Part shown: piece after piece, positions 1 through 5,836 of the stretch
Position numbering within the stretch: the stretch's first letter is position 1
Layout of the letters: the number at the start of each line of letters is the position of its first letter
Origin: an uncultured Propionibacteriaceae bacterium
GTDB taxonomy: Bacteria; Actinomycetota; Actinomycetes; Propionibacteriales; Propionibacteriaceae
Assembly: GCA_936941515.1 (NCBI GenBank)
Contig: CAKZJI010000062.1
Span: 1-5,836, forward strand
Direction of reading: 5' to 3'
Length of the DNA: 5,836 nucleotides
Made by a program: the position numbers and the translations under genes
Notes under the pieces: model-generated
Databases searched by the model: none
Told to the model about the DNA's origin: nothing
The model's input: only the letters and a program-made list of their open reading frames with translations

Positions 1-18
1 AAGCAAACAAGTACGTAC

Positions 19-53
19 AGGATGTGTTGGGAGCCTGTAGGATGTGTTGGGAG
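19..53. repeat. 15-bp direct repeat, 20-bp period, overlapping a 6-bp dyad, upstream of the WXG100 gene
   Basis: AGGATGTGTTGGGAG occurs exactly at 19-33 and again at 39-53, so the two copies sit 20 bases apart, about two helical turns, on the same face of the DNA. A looser third echo (TTGTGGGAG) lies at 60-68. The first copy is flanked by an inverted repeat, TACAGG at 16-21 and CCTGTA at 34-39, with a 12-base loop, and the palindrome GTACGTAC sits at 11-18. The repeats are seen directly. A role as a regulator-binding site for the downstream gene is inference. A short tandem duplication with no function is the alternative. Confidence 0.6.
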
Positions 54-82
54 TTCTCATTGTGGGAGAAGGCAGATACAAA
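54..82 (+). promoter_or_regulatory. Candidate sigma-70-type promoter giving a leaderless or nearly leaderless WXG100 transcript
   Basis: TTCTCA at 54-59 (4 of 6 matches to TTGACA) is followed after 17 bases by TACAAA at 77-82 (4 of 6 matches to TATAAT), in an AT-rich patch unlike the rest of the window. Transcription would begin near base 89, which is the ATG itself. The purine-rich GGGAGAAGG at 64-72 could instead be a ribosome binding site, but it is 16 bases from the ATG, longer than usual. Two partial hexamer matches are weak evidence. The gene could also be transcribed from a promoter left of the window. Confidence 0.3.
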
Positions 83-88
83 TATAAA

Positions 89-376
89 ATGAGTGAAGAC
101 ATCAGGGTATCCTTCCCCGCCATTCAGGCTCTTGCCGCTGATATCAAACAGCAGTCCCAGTCAATTCAGTCACACCTGGATGAGCTGGCGAGCAAGGTCA
201 GCCAGCTTATTGCCAACTGGGATGGCGACGCCCGTGAGGCATACACCACAGCCAAGACCCAGTGGGACAGCAAGATGGAGGAGATCAACACGATCCTCGA
301 AGAGCTGTCGATGAAGGTCGACGAGGCTGGCATGCAGTACCAGGCCACTGAGGCTAAGAACGCCGCCCGCTTCTGA
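89..376 (+). CDS. WXG100 family (ESAT-6/CFP-10-like) type VII secretion substrate
   Basis: The product is 95 residues, the usual WXG100 size. It reads as two amphipathic helices joined by the family turn W44-D-G46 (context ANWDGDAREAY). The C-terminal tail has Y84-x-x-x-E88, which fits the YxxxD/E export signal known from mycobacterial ESX substrates, and it ends in Phe. These proteins form helical-hairpin homo- or heterodimers and are exported by the EccC/EccD machinery encoded to the right. The start is set at the ATG at 89: MSEDIRVSF is a typical family N-terminus. The ATG at 44 would add 15 atypical residues that run through the upstream direct repeat. No signal peptide is present. No second WXG100 gene is visible; a partner could lie left of the window, or the protein may act as a homodimer. 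A strong terminator follows 23 bases after the stop. Family assignment is secure; the individual function is unknown. Confidence 0.95.
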   Translation: MSEDIRVSFPAIQALAADIKQQSQSIQSHLDELASKVSQLIANWDGDAREAYTTAKTQWDSKMEEINTILEELSMKVDEAGMQYQATEAKNAARF

Positions 377-399
377 GGAAGCCCAGCTTTCAGCAGAGA

Positions 400-439
400 C
401 GGGGTGGGAGCCACGAAGGTTCCCACCCCGTTTTGTTGT
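400..439 (+). terminator. Rho-independent terminator of the WXG100 gene
   Basis: A perfect 10-bp GC-rich stem (CGGGGTGGGA at 400-409, TCCCACCCCG at 421-430) with an 11-base loop is followed by TTTTGTTGT at 431-439. It lies 23 bases after the WXG100 stop codon. The T-run is on the plus strand only, so it mainly ends plus-strand transcription. The same stem could weakly stop minus-strand transcripts leaving the convergent RDD-FHA gene, but on that side no T-run follows it. Confidence 0.92.
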
Positions 440-504
440 CCGTGGAAGCGTGCGATGTGATGCCGGACTGGTGTGATGCCCGGCGTTATGCGGGGAAAGC
501 CTGC

Positions 505-549
505 TGGGCCAATAATCGGCCAGAGCCCCTCAGTGGGATGTGCTCCCAC
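505..549 (-). terminator. Weak hairpins just past the RDD-FHA gene stop, possible minus-strand terminator
   Basis: Nine bases beyond the minus-strand stop codon, GTGGGA (533-538) and TCCCAC (544-549) form a 6-bp stem with a 5-base loop. A second imperfect stem (CTGGGCC at 504-510 with GGCCAG at 518-523, one bulge) lies further on. Neither is followed by a T-run in the minus direction. They could act as hairpin-only terminators, which have been proposed for actinobacteria, or have no role. The rest of the gap at 440-557 contains a loose repeat of GTGATGCC(C)GG at 457-466 and 473-483 and no convincing gene. Confidence 0.25.
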
Positions 550-557
550 GCCTCACG

Positions 558-2414
558 TCAGCTGCTCACAATCGTCACGGTGCGTTCGCCACCCATGATG
601 AGTGTGCTCCCTGGGGGAACTGCGACACGCCTGCCGCGTTCAAGTGGGAAAGTTGAGCCGTCGGGTGTGCGAATTGAGGTTCCGTTGGTCGAGAACATAT
701 CCTCAGCCCACACTCCTTGCGGACTCTGCCCCACCTTCAGATGATTTCGCGACACAGATCCGGTTGGTCCGTCGACGACGACAGGGCGTTCGCCGACTGA
801 GAGCCCTGCCGGGCCACGGCCGATCACCAGCACACCGGTGATGTGCTCACGTCGCCCAGAGTCCGTCACCAACCAGGTCGTTGGGCTGGAATCTCCCTGA
901 GGCGGGCCACTCGCGGCCGCGCGACGTGGGTTCCCGGGGTCCTCATCGGCGAGTCTTGGCTGGGGAGCTGATGGAGCGGGACCAGAGGACAGGGCAGCTG
1001 CACGGCGTGCGCTCGTGGAGCTGGAGACGAATTGATGGCTCTGCTGGGGAAGCACAGGCCCTTCCGATTGCGGTGCCTGGTGTCGGGGGGCGGAGGCAGG
1101 TGCTGTCAGCAGCGGCGGCGAAGCCTGACCCGAGCCAGCTGGGGGAGGCGACGGAGCAGGCGCTGGCTGCTGTGGAGGAGCAGCAGGCGGGGGCGTCAGC
1201 AAGAACGGCGGTGCCTGGTAGGGCGTGGGCCGAGGCGGCAATGGCCGTCCTTGGGAGGGTGGCACCTGGCCCGGCGGTGGTGGAAGCGGCTGGCCTTGAG
1301 GGGGTGGCAGAGGCTGGCCCTGGGGAGGAGGCAGCTGTGGCCCCTGGGGAGGAGGCAGCTGTGGCCCCTGGGGAGGAGGCAGCGGACGAGACGTGCTGAA
1401 CGGCTGCCCAGGGTCATTCTGAGGCCAGCCGGAGATCAGCGGAATGCCCTGCGGAGCTGGACGGGGCCACGGATTGGGGTCTGAATGCTGAGGAGGTTGC
1501 TGGTGAGGTGCCTGGGCAGGCTGGGGCATGTGGGGGGTTGTGAACTCCGGCTGTGGAGCTGGGGGGAGAGGCTCGGCAGGTGCCTGAGCTGGGCGTTGAA
1601 GCTGCGTGGGATGCGCTGAAGCGCCTGGCGGCAGCGTTGGGGCTGGTGGCGCGGGAACACTCGGCCACTCTCCGGAGACATCCATGAAGGTCCCCTCCTC
1701 GGCTGTTCCCCAGCCGTTCTGAGGGAGCTCCTGAGCCTGATCCCAGCCCACTGCACTGCCGGCGATGCCGCGTTGTGACGTCGGATCGTCGATTCCCTCG
1801 TATCGGTGGCCTGAGCCGCTGGGCATCTCGTATCCGCTTCCAGCGTCAGAAGTCGGCCAGGCGGAGGGCTCTTCTCCGAAAGGCACCATGGCGACGAGAC
1901 CCTGCTGCTCTGCCTCACTCACCTCAACGCGATTCCGCAGATCAACCACTGCGGTTCCCGCGATGCGGTCCACCCAATCTTGTCCACGTCGGCTGAAGAT
2001 GACGACCACCAGCGGACCCAGGACCGTCAGATGCAGCAGACCCATGAGCAGCGTGTGCACCAGCTGCCGGCGCAGGCCGGGCGCATGCTGGGTCTCGTAG
2101 GCGATGGCTGCGGTGCTCGTCGCAAGCAGACCTGGTGATCTGCCGGTGCGGGCTCGCACCATGGTGAGGACCACACATGCCTCGGCGAGGGTCAACACCG
2201 CCAGCACCGGCGATGGCCGCAGCCACCAGATTGCCCCGACCAAGGCCGCGACGACGGTGAGGTCAAGTAGATAGGCCAGGGCACGCTTCGAGCCCCCTGC
2301 AGGTCCATATATGACCTCTTCCGGGTCTGCGCCGGGGGAGAGGTGGCTGGTGAGGTCCGCTGCCATCTCATGCGAGTTGGCTACCGGTGCAAAGAGAGAC
2401 TGGGCTTGAGTCAT
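558..2414 (-). CDS. RDD family membrane protein with a Pro/Gln-rich linker and C-terminal FHA domain, T7SS-associated
   Basis: The product has 618 residues in three parts. Residues 40-160 form an RDD domain with R44, D51, D146 and D149 and three hydrophobic segments near 46-64, 69-86 and 119-140. Residues about 165-510 are low-complexity and rich in Pro, Gln, Ala and Ser, including an 8-residue repeat at 345-384. Residues about 512-616 form an FHA domain with the signature G532-R533, S555-R556-N557-H558 and S575-T576-N577-G578-T579; FHA domains bind phosphothreonine. The protein is predicted to be anchored in the membrane by RDD and to hold the FHA domain in the cytosol on a long flexible tether. 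Its ATG overlaps the eccD stop as ATGA, so it is probably co-translated with eccD, and that overlap is the reason for choosing M1; there is no clear ribosome binding site. FHA domains also occur in T7SS parts elsewhere, such as the N-terminus of Firmicutes EssC. A role in phospho-dependent control or assembly of the secretion system is inference. All hallmark FHA residues are present, so binding is probably intact. Confidence 0.9.
   Translation of the reverse strand: MTQAQSLFAPVANSHEMAADLTSHLSPGADPEEVIYGPAGGSKRALAYLLDLTVVAALVGAIWWLRPSPVLAVLTLAEACVVLTMVRARTGRSPGLLATSTAAIAYETQHAPGLRRQLVHTLLMGLLHLTVLGPLVVVIFSRRGQDWVDRIAGTAVVDLRNRVEVSEAEQQGLVAMVPFGEEPSAWPTSDAGSGYEMPSGSGHRYEGIDDPTSQRGIAGSAVGWDQAQELPQNGWGTAEEGTFMDVSGEWPSVPAPPAPTLPPGASAHPTQLQRPAQAPAEPLPPAPQPEFTTPHMPQPAQAPHQQPPQHSDPNPWPRPAPQGIPLISGWPQNDPGQPFSTSRPLPPPQGPQLPPPQGPQLPPPQGQPLPPPQGQPLPPPPGQVPPSQGRPLPPRPTPYQAPPFLLTPPPAAPPQQPAPAPSPPPAGSGQASPPLLTAPASAPRHQAPQSEGPVLPQQSHQFVSSSTSARRAAALSSGPAPSAPQPRLADEDPGNPRRAAASGPPQGDSSPTTWLVTDSGRREHITGVLVIGRGPAGLSVGERPVVVDGPTGSVSRNHLKVGQSPQGVWAEDMFSTNGTSIRTPDGSTFPLERGRRVAVPPGSTLIMGGERTVTIVSS
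1263..1382 (-). repeat. 24-bp tandem repeats encoding a PPPQG(P/Q)-type octapeptide
   Basis: Within the linker of the RDD-FHA gene, about five 8-residue units beginning at L345, L353, L361, L369 and L377 (type LPPPQGPQ or LPPPQGQP) are encoded by 24-bp DNA repeats. On the plus strand the copies at 1320-1343 and 1344-1367 are identical and a third matches from 1368 to 1383. The units at lower coordinates have diverged. The near-identity at DNA level suggests recent expansion by slippage or unequal recombination. Because the period is a multiple of three, changes in copy number would keep the reading frame and alter only the linker length. Confidence 0.88.
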
Positions 2415-3751
2415 GATGCTATCTGCCTGACGAGGGAGAACAGTCCGGCACCGTAGACGGCTGCGGGCAGGAGGAGGAACAGCGACAGGGACTGCGTCAC
2501 GTCCGCCACCCGGCCGAGAAACGCGGATTTGCGGCTTCGGGCCATGACTGTGGCGAAGATGCTGATCAGCGCGGCGGCGGCAACGACCAACAGGGATGTC
2601 GCAGGTGCCCCTAGGAGGCCGGTGACATCCGGAGAGGTCAGCATGGCTGCGGCGATGAATATCGCACTCACCCGGGGAAGGATACGCCCCGAGTGGTCAC
2701 GCCGGGCCCTGGGCATCAGGACAAGCGCTAGGAATGCGATCACCATCATGCCGATTGCCGCCAGCCCCTCAGAGCCTGAGGTGCCCATCAGGCGCGCTGC
2801 TGGGAAAGCCGCCACCGCCACCGTTGTGCAGCATGCGATCAGCAGCAGCTGGTTTCGGGAATCGGCTTCCCGGATCGTGCGACGCACCCGAGCTGCCGTG
2901 ATCGCCGACGGTGACGACACCTTGGGGGCTCTGACCGTGGGGGCGGATGTGGTCACCACCGGAAGATCCAGCAACTGCGTCTCGGGAATGCGGAATGCGA
3001 AGCTGGGGATCGTCGCGATGGCTAGAGTCGCCACGGCCAGGGCCAGGGCTGACATGATCAGAGCAGAGGCGTCGGACAAGATGAGGTAGACCACCAGGAC
3101 ACTGGCTAGGGCCCAGAGGGCAGCCATGGTGGCGCTGAGGGAAGAGCTGTCGATCAACCACACGGCCAATGCCGTCGCGAGCGCCGTCCACACGGTGGCC
3201 GCAACAGCCAGCTGAGAGGAGAACATCATGTCGACGGGCAGGAAAGCCATGCCGCAGATCCCGATCAGCGTAGTTGCGGCCAGGATCCCCGGGGCGGTGC
3301 TGCGGATCCGCCACCAGGTGAGGGAGATGCCCACAGCGGCGGCGCAGACCACGGCGGCGCTGATTCTGAGGAACTGCGGTACCTGCCACCAGCCGAAAGC
3401 CGGGCCCACCAGGCAGGCCGTCTCGATGCAGACCACCAGGGTGAGGAAGACGGCGAGCGTCAGGATCGGACGCAGCCAGGGGGATGCGGTGCGAGTTGCG
3501 GTCTGCCGCGCGGCCTGAGCCCTCTCGGCAGAGCCGCTCAGTGTTATCACGGTGCCGGAGGCCAGGTCCTGGCCCAGAACCGATCCGGTGTCGATGACCC
3601 TGCCATCTGGATGGGTGAGCTGCAGCCCACCTGGCGTCAGATCGATCTGCAGCATGGACATGAGTCCGGCGACGCTGGTTCCGACGGGCACTGAGACGTC
3701 GTGTCTGGACGCGCCATCAAGGATCGTGGCGGACGCTAGGGGCGTGGCCAT
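2411..3751 (-). CDS. eccD: EccD-like type VII secretion membrane protein (ubiquitin-like domain plus about 11 membrane helices)
   Basis: The product has 446 residues, within the usual EccD range. Residues 5-72 look like the YukD/ubiquitin-like cytosolic domain (ATILDG, then VPVGTSVAGLM, DLTPGGLQLTHPDGRVID, GTVITLSG). Eleven hydrophobic segments follow, near 92-116, 126-147, 155-173, 180-200, 206-226, 228-250, 301-320, 328-346, 358-374, 378-402 and 415-441. A charged loop of about 50 residues separates helices 6 and 7, as is typical of EccD. In known ESX complexes EccD dimers form the membrane barrel around EccC. The start is the ATG at 3751, supported by GGAGG at 3758-3762 with a 6-base spacer. 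A longer reading frame to 3856 is open but would add 35 non-homologous-looking residues across the divergent promoter region. The stop overlaps the RDD-FHA start (ATGA), and the gene is divergent from eccC. No defects are seen. Confidence 0.93.
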   Translation of the reverse strand: MATPLASATILDGASRHDVSVPVGTSVAGLMSMLQIDLTPGGLQLTHPDGRVIDTGSVLGQDLASGTVITLSGSAERAQAARQTATRTASPWLRPILTLAVFLTLVVCIETACLVGPAFGWWQVPQFLRISAAVVCAAAVGISLTWWRIRSTAPGILAATTLIGICGMAFLPVDMMFSSQLAVAATVWTALATALAVWLIDSSSLSATMAALWALASVLVVYLILSDASALIMSALALAVATLAIATIPSFAFRIPETQLLDLPVVTTSAPTVRAPKVSSPSAITAARVRRTIREADSRNQLLLIACCTTVAVAAFPAARLMGTSGSEGLAAIGMMVIAFLALVLMPRARRDHSGRILPRVSAIFIAAAMLTSPDVTGLLGAPATSLLVVAAAALISIFATVMARSRKSAFLGRVADVTQSLSLFLLLPAAVYGAGLFSLVRQIAS

Positions 3752-3888
3752 GATGTTCCTCCGATGTGCGATGTTTCCGTGTGAATCCTGAGCCTGAGAG
3801 GTGGCCCTGGTATTGACGATAGTATGGGACGCGGTTCGATGGCACTTTGACCGCATGGCGTGACGCTTGAGACGGGAAGAATCTAGTA
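3752..3888. promoter_or_regulatory. Divergent intergenic region between eccD and eccC with ribosome binding sites and candidate promoters
   Basis: This 137-base gap must carry 5' signals for both genes unless transcription comes from elsewhere. For eccD (minus strand) the ribosome binding site GGAGG at 3758-3762 is strong. On the same strand TACTAT at 3820-3825 is a fair -10 element, but no good -35 accompanies it. For eccC (plus strand) TTGACG at 3813-3818 is a good -35 candidate (5 of 6), followed after 16 bases by a poor -10, TTCGAT at 3835-3840. A moderate GGGAAG at 3874-3879 lies 9 bases before the eccC ATG. The ribosome binding sites are fairly secure; the promoter elements are tentative. 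The candidate signals overlap around 3813-3840, so the two promoters could be co-regulated or compete. Confidence 0.45.
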
Positions 3889-5836
3889 ATGGTCCAACCC
3901 AGGCAGACTGGCTTGACTGAGCCGCCGGAGCTTCCCACTGGACAGATCGATGTCCAGGCTCCTCCAGACCAGCCCGAGGCGGCTGGCATGGGAAATATCC
4001 TCGCGACTGTCGTGCCGATGATGGGCTCGATGGGCGTCATGGTGTTCATGGCCATGTCCCAGAGCCAGAACACGCGAATGCTGCTGATGGCCGGTGCCAT
4101 GGTCGTCGCGATGCTGTCGATGGTCGGGTTCAACATCTACCGGCAGGTCGGCGGACACCGGCAGAAGCTCGACATCCTGCGTCGCGAGTACCTGGCCTAC
4201 CTGGGGGAGACCCGGGACACGGTGCGCACCGTCGCCCGCAGGCAGCGGGCCTACATCGGATGGCATCTGCCATCCCCTGACGCTCTGGTACTGATCGCCC
4301 ATGAGGGCACGCGCCTGTGGGAGAGGGAGGCCGGTGACGAGATGGCGTTGCAGGTCCGGCTGGGATCCTCGGCCCAGGACCTGGCGATGGAGCTGATTGA
4401 GCCGGAGCTGGCGCCCCTGGCCAAGCCGGACGTTGTCTGCCATTCGGCCATGACGCGGTTCATGGAGGCCCATTCGATGGTGGACGACATGCCCTTCGGA
4501 GTGATGCTGGGCGACTTCAGCCACCTTGAGGTCGCAGGGCCGGAGGAGTCAACGCGCGCCCAGGTGCGGGCCATGCTCATGCACATGGCCACGTTCACGT
4601 CCCCGTCGACGCTGCGCGTCGCGGTGCTGTGCAAGGAGAGTGCCAAGGCCGACTGGGAGTGGCTGAAATGGCTGCCGCACGCTCGATCGGGTGAGGAGAG
4701 CGACGCGCTGGGCGCAGCACGCATGGTGACCTCCAAGCCCGCGGAGCTGACGAAGCTGTTGGGGGCGCAGTTCACGGACCGGGGCGGGTTCCGTCCGCGC
4801 ACCGACGCGACGCAGTGGCCGCACCTGTTCCTGATCCTGGACGGGACAGAGCTGCCGGCGAACACCCGGCTCGGGGCCATTGAGGGCACCGAGGGGGTGA
4901 CTGTGGTGCGCACCATGACGTCTTGGGGGCCGATGACGTCGCGCTCCACTCTGCGCATGATCCTGCATCCGGGAGTGGACGCTGATGATCGCGGGCGCAT
5001 GGAGCTGCTGCTGCTGGATCAGCAGCCGATTCTTGCGACCCCGGATGTCATGGGGGTGCCGCAGGCTGAGGCCATCGCACGTCGCATGGCGCCGTGGATG
5101 GAGGAGGAGCGGCCGGAGGCGGAGTCCCCGATGGGGAAGTCGGATCCCAAACGATCGCAGGACCTGATGGAGCTGCTCGGCTTGGGGGACATCCGGGATT
5201 TCGACCCGGATGTGCAGTGGAAGCGACGGGAGGGGCGGGAACGCCTGAACGTGCCGTTTGGCGTGACTCCGGAGGGGATACCAGTCCTGCTGGACATCAA
5301 GGAGTCGGCGCAGCAGGGCATGGGGCCGCATGGTCTGTTGATCGGCGCGACCGGTTCCGGCAAGTCCGAGGTGCTGCGCACGGTGGTGCTGGCCATGTCG
5401 CTGACGCATTCGCCTGAGCAGCTCAACTTCGTGCTCGTTGACTTCAAGGGTGGCGCCACCTTCGCCGGTATGTCGGATCTGCCGCACGTGTCGGCGATGA
5501 TCTCGAACCTGGAGTCGGAGCTGTCGCTGGTGGACCGCATGCAGGATGCGCTGCGCGGCGAGATGGTGCGTCGCCAGGAGGTGCTGCGTGATGCGGGCAA
5601 CTACGCGAATGTCACGGACTATGAGGCGGACCGGATCGCGGGCAAGCACTCGGGGCCGCCGATGCCCGCACTCTTCCTGATTCTTGATGAGTTCTCTGAG
5701 CTGCTGAGCGCCAAGCCCGAGTTCGTGGATCTTTTCGTCGCCATCGGCCGACTGGGCCGTTCCATGTCGATTCACCTGCTGCTGTCCTCGCAGCGTCTGG
5801 AGGCGGGTCGGCTGAAGGGCCTCGACTCCCATCTAT
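3889..5836 (+). CDS. eccC: EccC-like type VII secretion ATPase (FtsK/SpoIIIE family), N-terminal part, cut by the window end
   Basis: The frame stays open from the ATG at 3889 to the last base, giving 649 residues of a family usually about 1,200-1,350 long. Order seen: a Pro-rich cytosolic tail (1-33), two Met-rich membrane helices (about 37-56 and 64-83), a long stalk region (about 84-440), then the first FtsK/SpoIIIE ATPase domain. That domain has Walker A GATGSGKS at 486-493 (K492), the LVDFKGG motif at 516-522, Walker B LFLILDE at 595-601 with D600 and E601, and SSQRLE at 633-638. All catalytic residues of this domain are present, so it is probably an active ATPase. EccC powers export and binds the C-terminal signals of WXG100 proteins through its distal ATPase domains, which lie beyond the window. 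The start is firm: an in-frame TGA lies at 3868-3870, no other start codon falls between it and 3889, and the next Met is residue 34. Ribosome binding is weak to moderate. The gene is transcribed away from eccD. Confidence 0.96.
   Translation, partial: MVQPRQTGLTEPPELPTGQIDVQAPPDQPEAAGMGNILATVVPMMGSMGVMVFMAMSQSQNTRMLLMAGAMVVAMLSMVGFNIYRQVGGHRQKLDILRREYLAYLGETRDTVRTVARRQRAYIGWHLPSPDALVLIAHEGTRLWEREAGDEMALQVRLGSSAQDLAMELIEPELAPLAKPDVVCHSAMTRFMEAHSMVDDMPFGVMLGDFSHLEVAGPEESTRAQVRAMLMHMATFTSPSTLRVAVLCKESAKADWEWLKWLPHARSGEESDALGAARMVTSKPAELTKLLGAQFTDRGGFRPRTDATQWPHLFLILDGTELPANTRLGAIEGTEGVTVVRTMTSWGPMTSRSTLRMILHPGVDADDRGRMELLLLDQQPILATPDVMGVPQAEAIARRMAPWMEEERPEAESPMGKSDPKRSQDLMELLGLGDIRDFDPDVQWKRREGRERLNVPFGVTPEGIPVLLDIKESAQQGMGPHGLLIGATGSGKSEVLRTVVLAMSLTHSPEQLNFVLVDFKGGATFAGMSDLPHVSAMISNLESELSLVDRMQDALRGEMVRRQEVLRDAGNYANVTDYEADRIAGKHSGPPMPALFLILDEFSELLSAKPEFVDLFVAIGRLGRSMSIHLLLSSQRLEAGRLKGLDSHL

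Noticed and set aside
44..88. Longer WXG100 start at the ATG at 44
   Set aside because: The extra 15 residues come from the direct-repeat and AT-rich leader, are unlike WXG100 N-termini, and the ATG at 44 has no ribosome binding site.
400..430. CRISPR-like or mobile-element end suggested by the perfect inverted repeat
   Set aside because: A single stem followed by a T-run directly after a stop codon is fully explained as an intrinsic terminator.
166..549. Minus-strand open frame of 127 codons opposite the WXG100 gene
   Set aside because: It lies antisense to a well-supported gene and across its terminator; the predicted protein has no recognisable features.
433..744. Plus-strand open frame of about 103 codons in the convergent gap and the 3' end of the RDD-FHA gene
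   Set aside because: It starts inside the region just past the terminator, overlaps the FHA-coding part antisense, and has no ribosome binding site or domain-like sequence.
881..1484. Plus-strand open frames rich in Glu/Ala/Gly or Arg/Trp opposite the Pro-rich linker
   Set aside because: They are mirror products of the GC-rich repetitive linker DNA; the repeats explain their composition.
3752..3856. Longer eccD start at 3856 adding 35 N-terminal residues
   Set aside because: The extension does not look like part of the ubiquitin-like domain and covers the divergent control region, whereas the ATG at 3751 has GGAGG at ideal spacing.
4251..5832. Long minus-strand open frames opposite eccC (up to 427 codons)
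   Set aside because: High GC removes stops from antisense frames; the His/Arg/Gln-rich translations are typical shadows, and the plus-strand frame has clear ATPase motifs.

Overview
The window holds part of a type VII secretion system (T7SS/ESX) locus from a GC-rich actinobacterium. Four recognisable T7SS-type proteins support this: a WXG100 secreted substrate, an EccD-like channel protein with a ubiquitin-like N-terminus and about eleven membrane helices, the N-terminal half of an EccC-like FtsK/SpoIIIE ATPase, and a membrane RDD protein with a C-terminal FHA domain. GC-rich third codon positions and the separate EccC/EccD parts (actinobacterial style, not the Firmicutes EssC/YukD set) point to Actinobacteria. 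The sequence alone does not fix the genus. A commensal or host-associated lineage such as Actinomycetaceae or Propionibacteriaceae is only a guess.

Layout, left to right: (1) positions 1-88 are a leader region with a 15-bp direct repeat at 20-bp spacing, an overlapping dyad and a possible promoter; (2) 89-376, plus strand, the WXG100 protein; (3) 400-439, a strong intrinsic terminator for that gene, inside a 181-base convergent gap; (4) 558-2414, minus strand, the RDD / Pro-Gln-rich linker / FHA protein; (5) 2411-3751, minus strand, eccD, overlapping the previous gene by ATGA; (6) 3752-3888, a divergent intergenic region carrying the signals for both flanking genes; (7) 3889 to the window end, plus strand, eccC, cut off by the window edge after the first ATPase domain's Walker motifs.

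Working model: EccD forms the membrane core together with EccC. EccC uses ATP and recognises WXG100 proteins through C-terminal signals. The WXG100 protein at 89-376 carries such a signal (YxxxE) and is a plausible substrate. The RDD-FHA protein is co-translated with EccD, so it is probably a membrane accessory that reads threonine phosphorylation and may link kinase signalling to secretion. EccB, EccE and MycP are not in the window and may lie beyond its edges. No RNA genes, CRISPR arrays, insertion sequences or att sites were seen. Nothing here is clearly a wholly new system; the least standard parts are the RDD-linker-FHA protein and the repeat/dyad region before the WXG100 gene.
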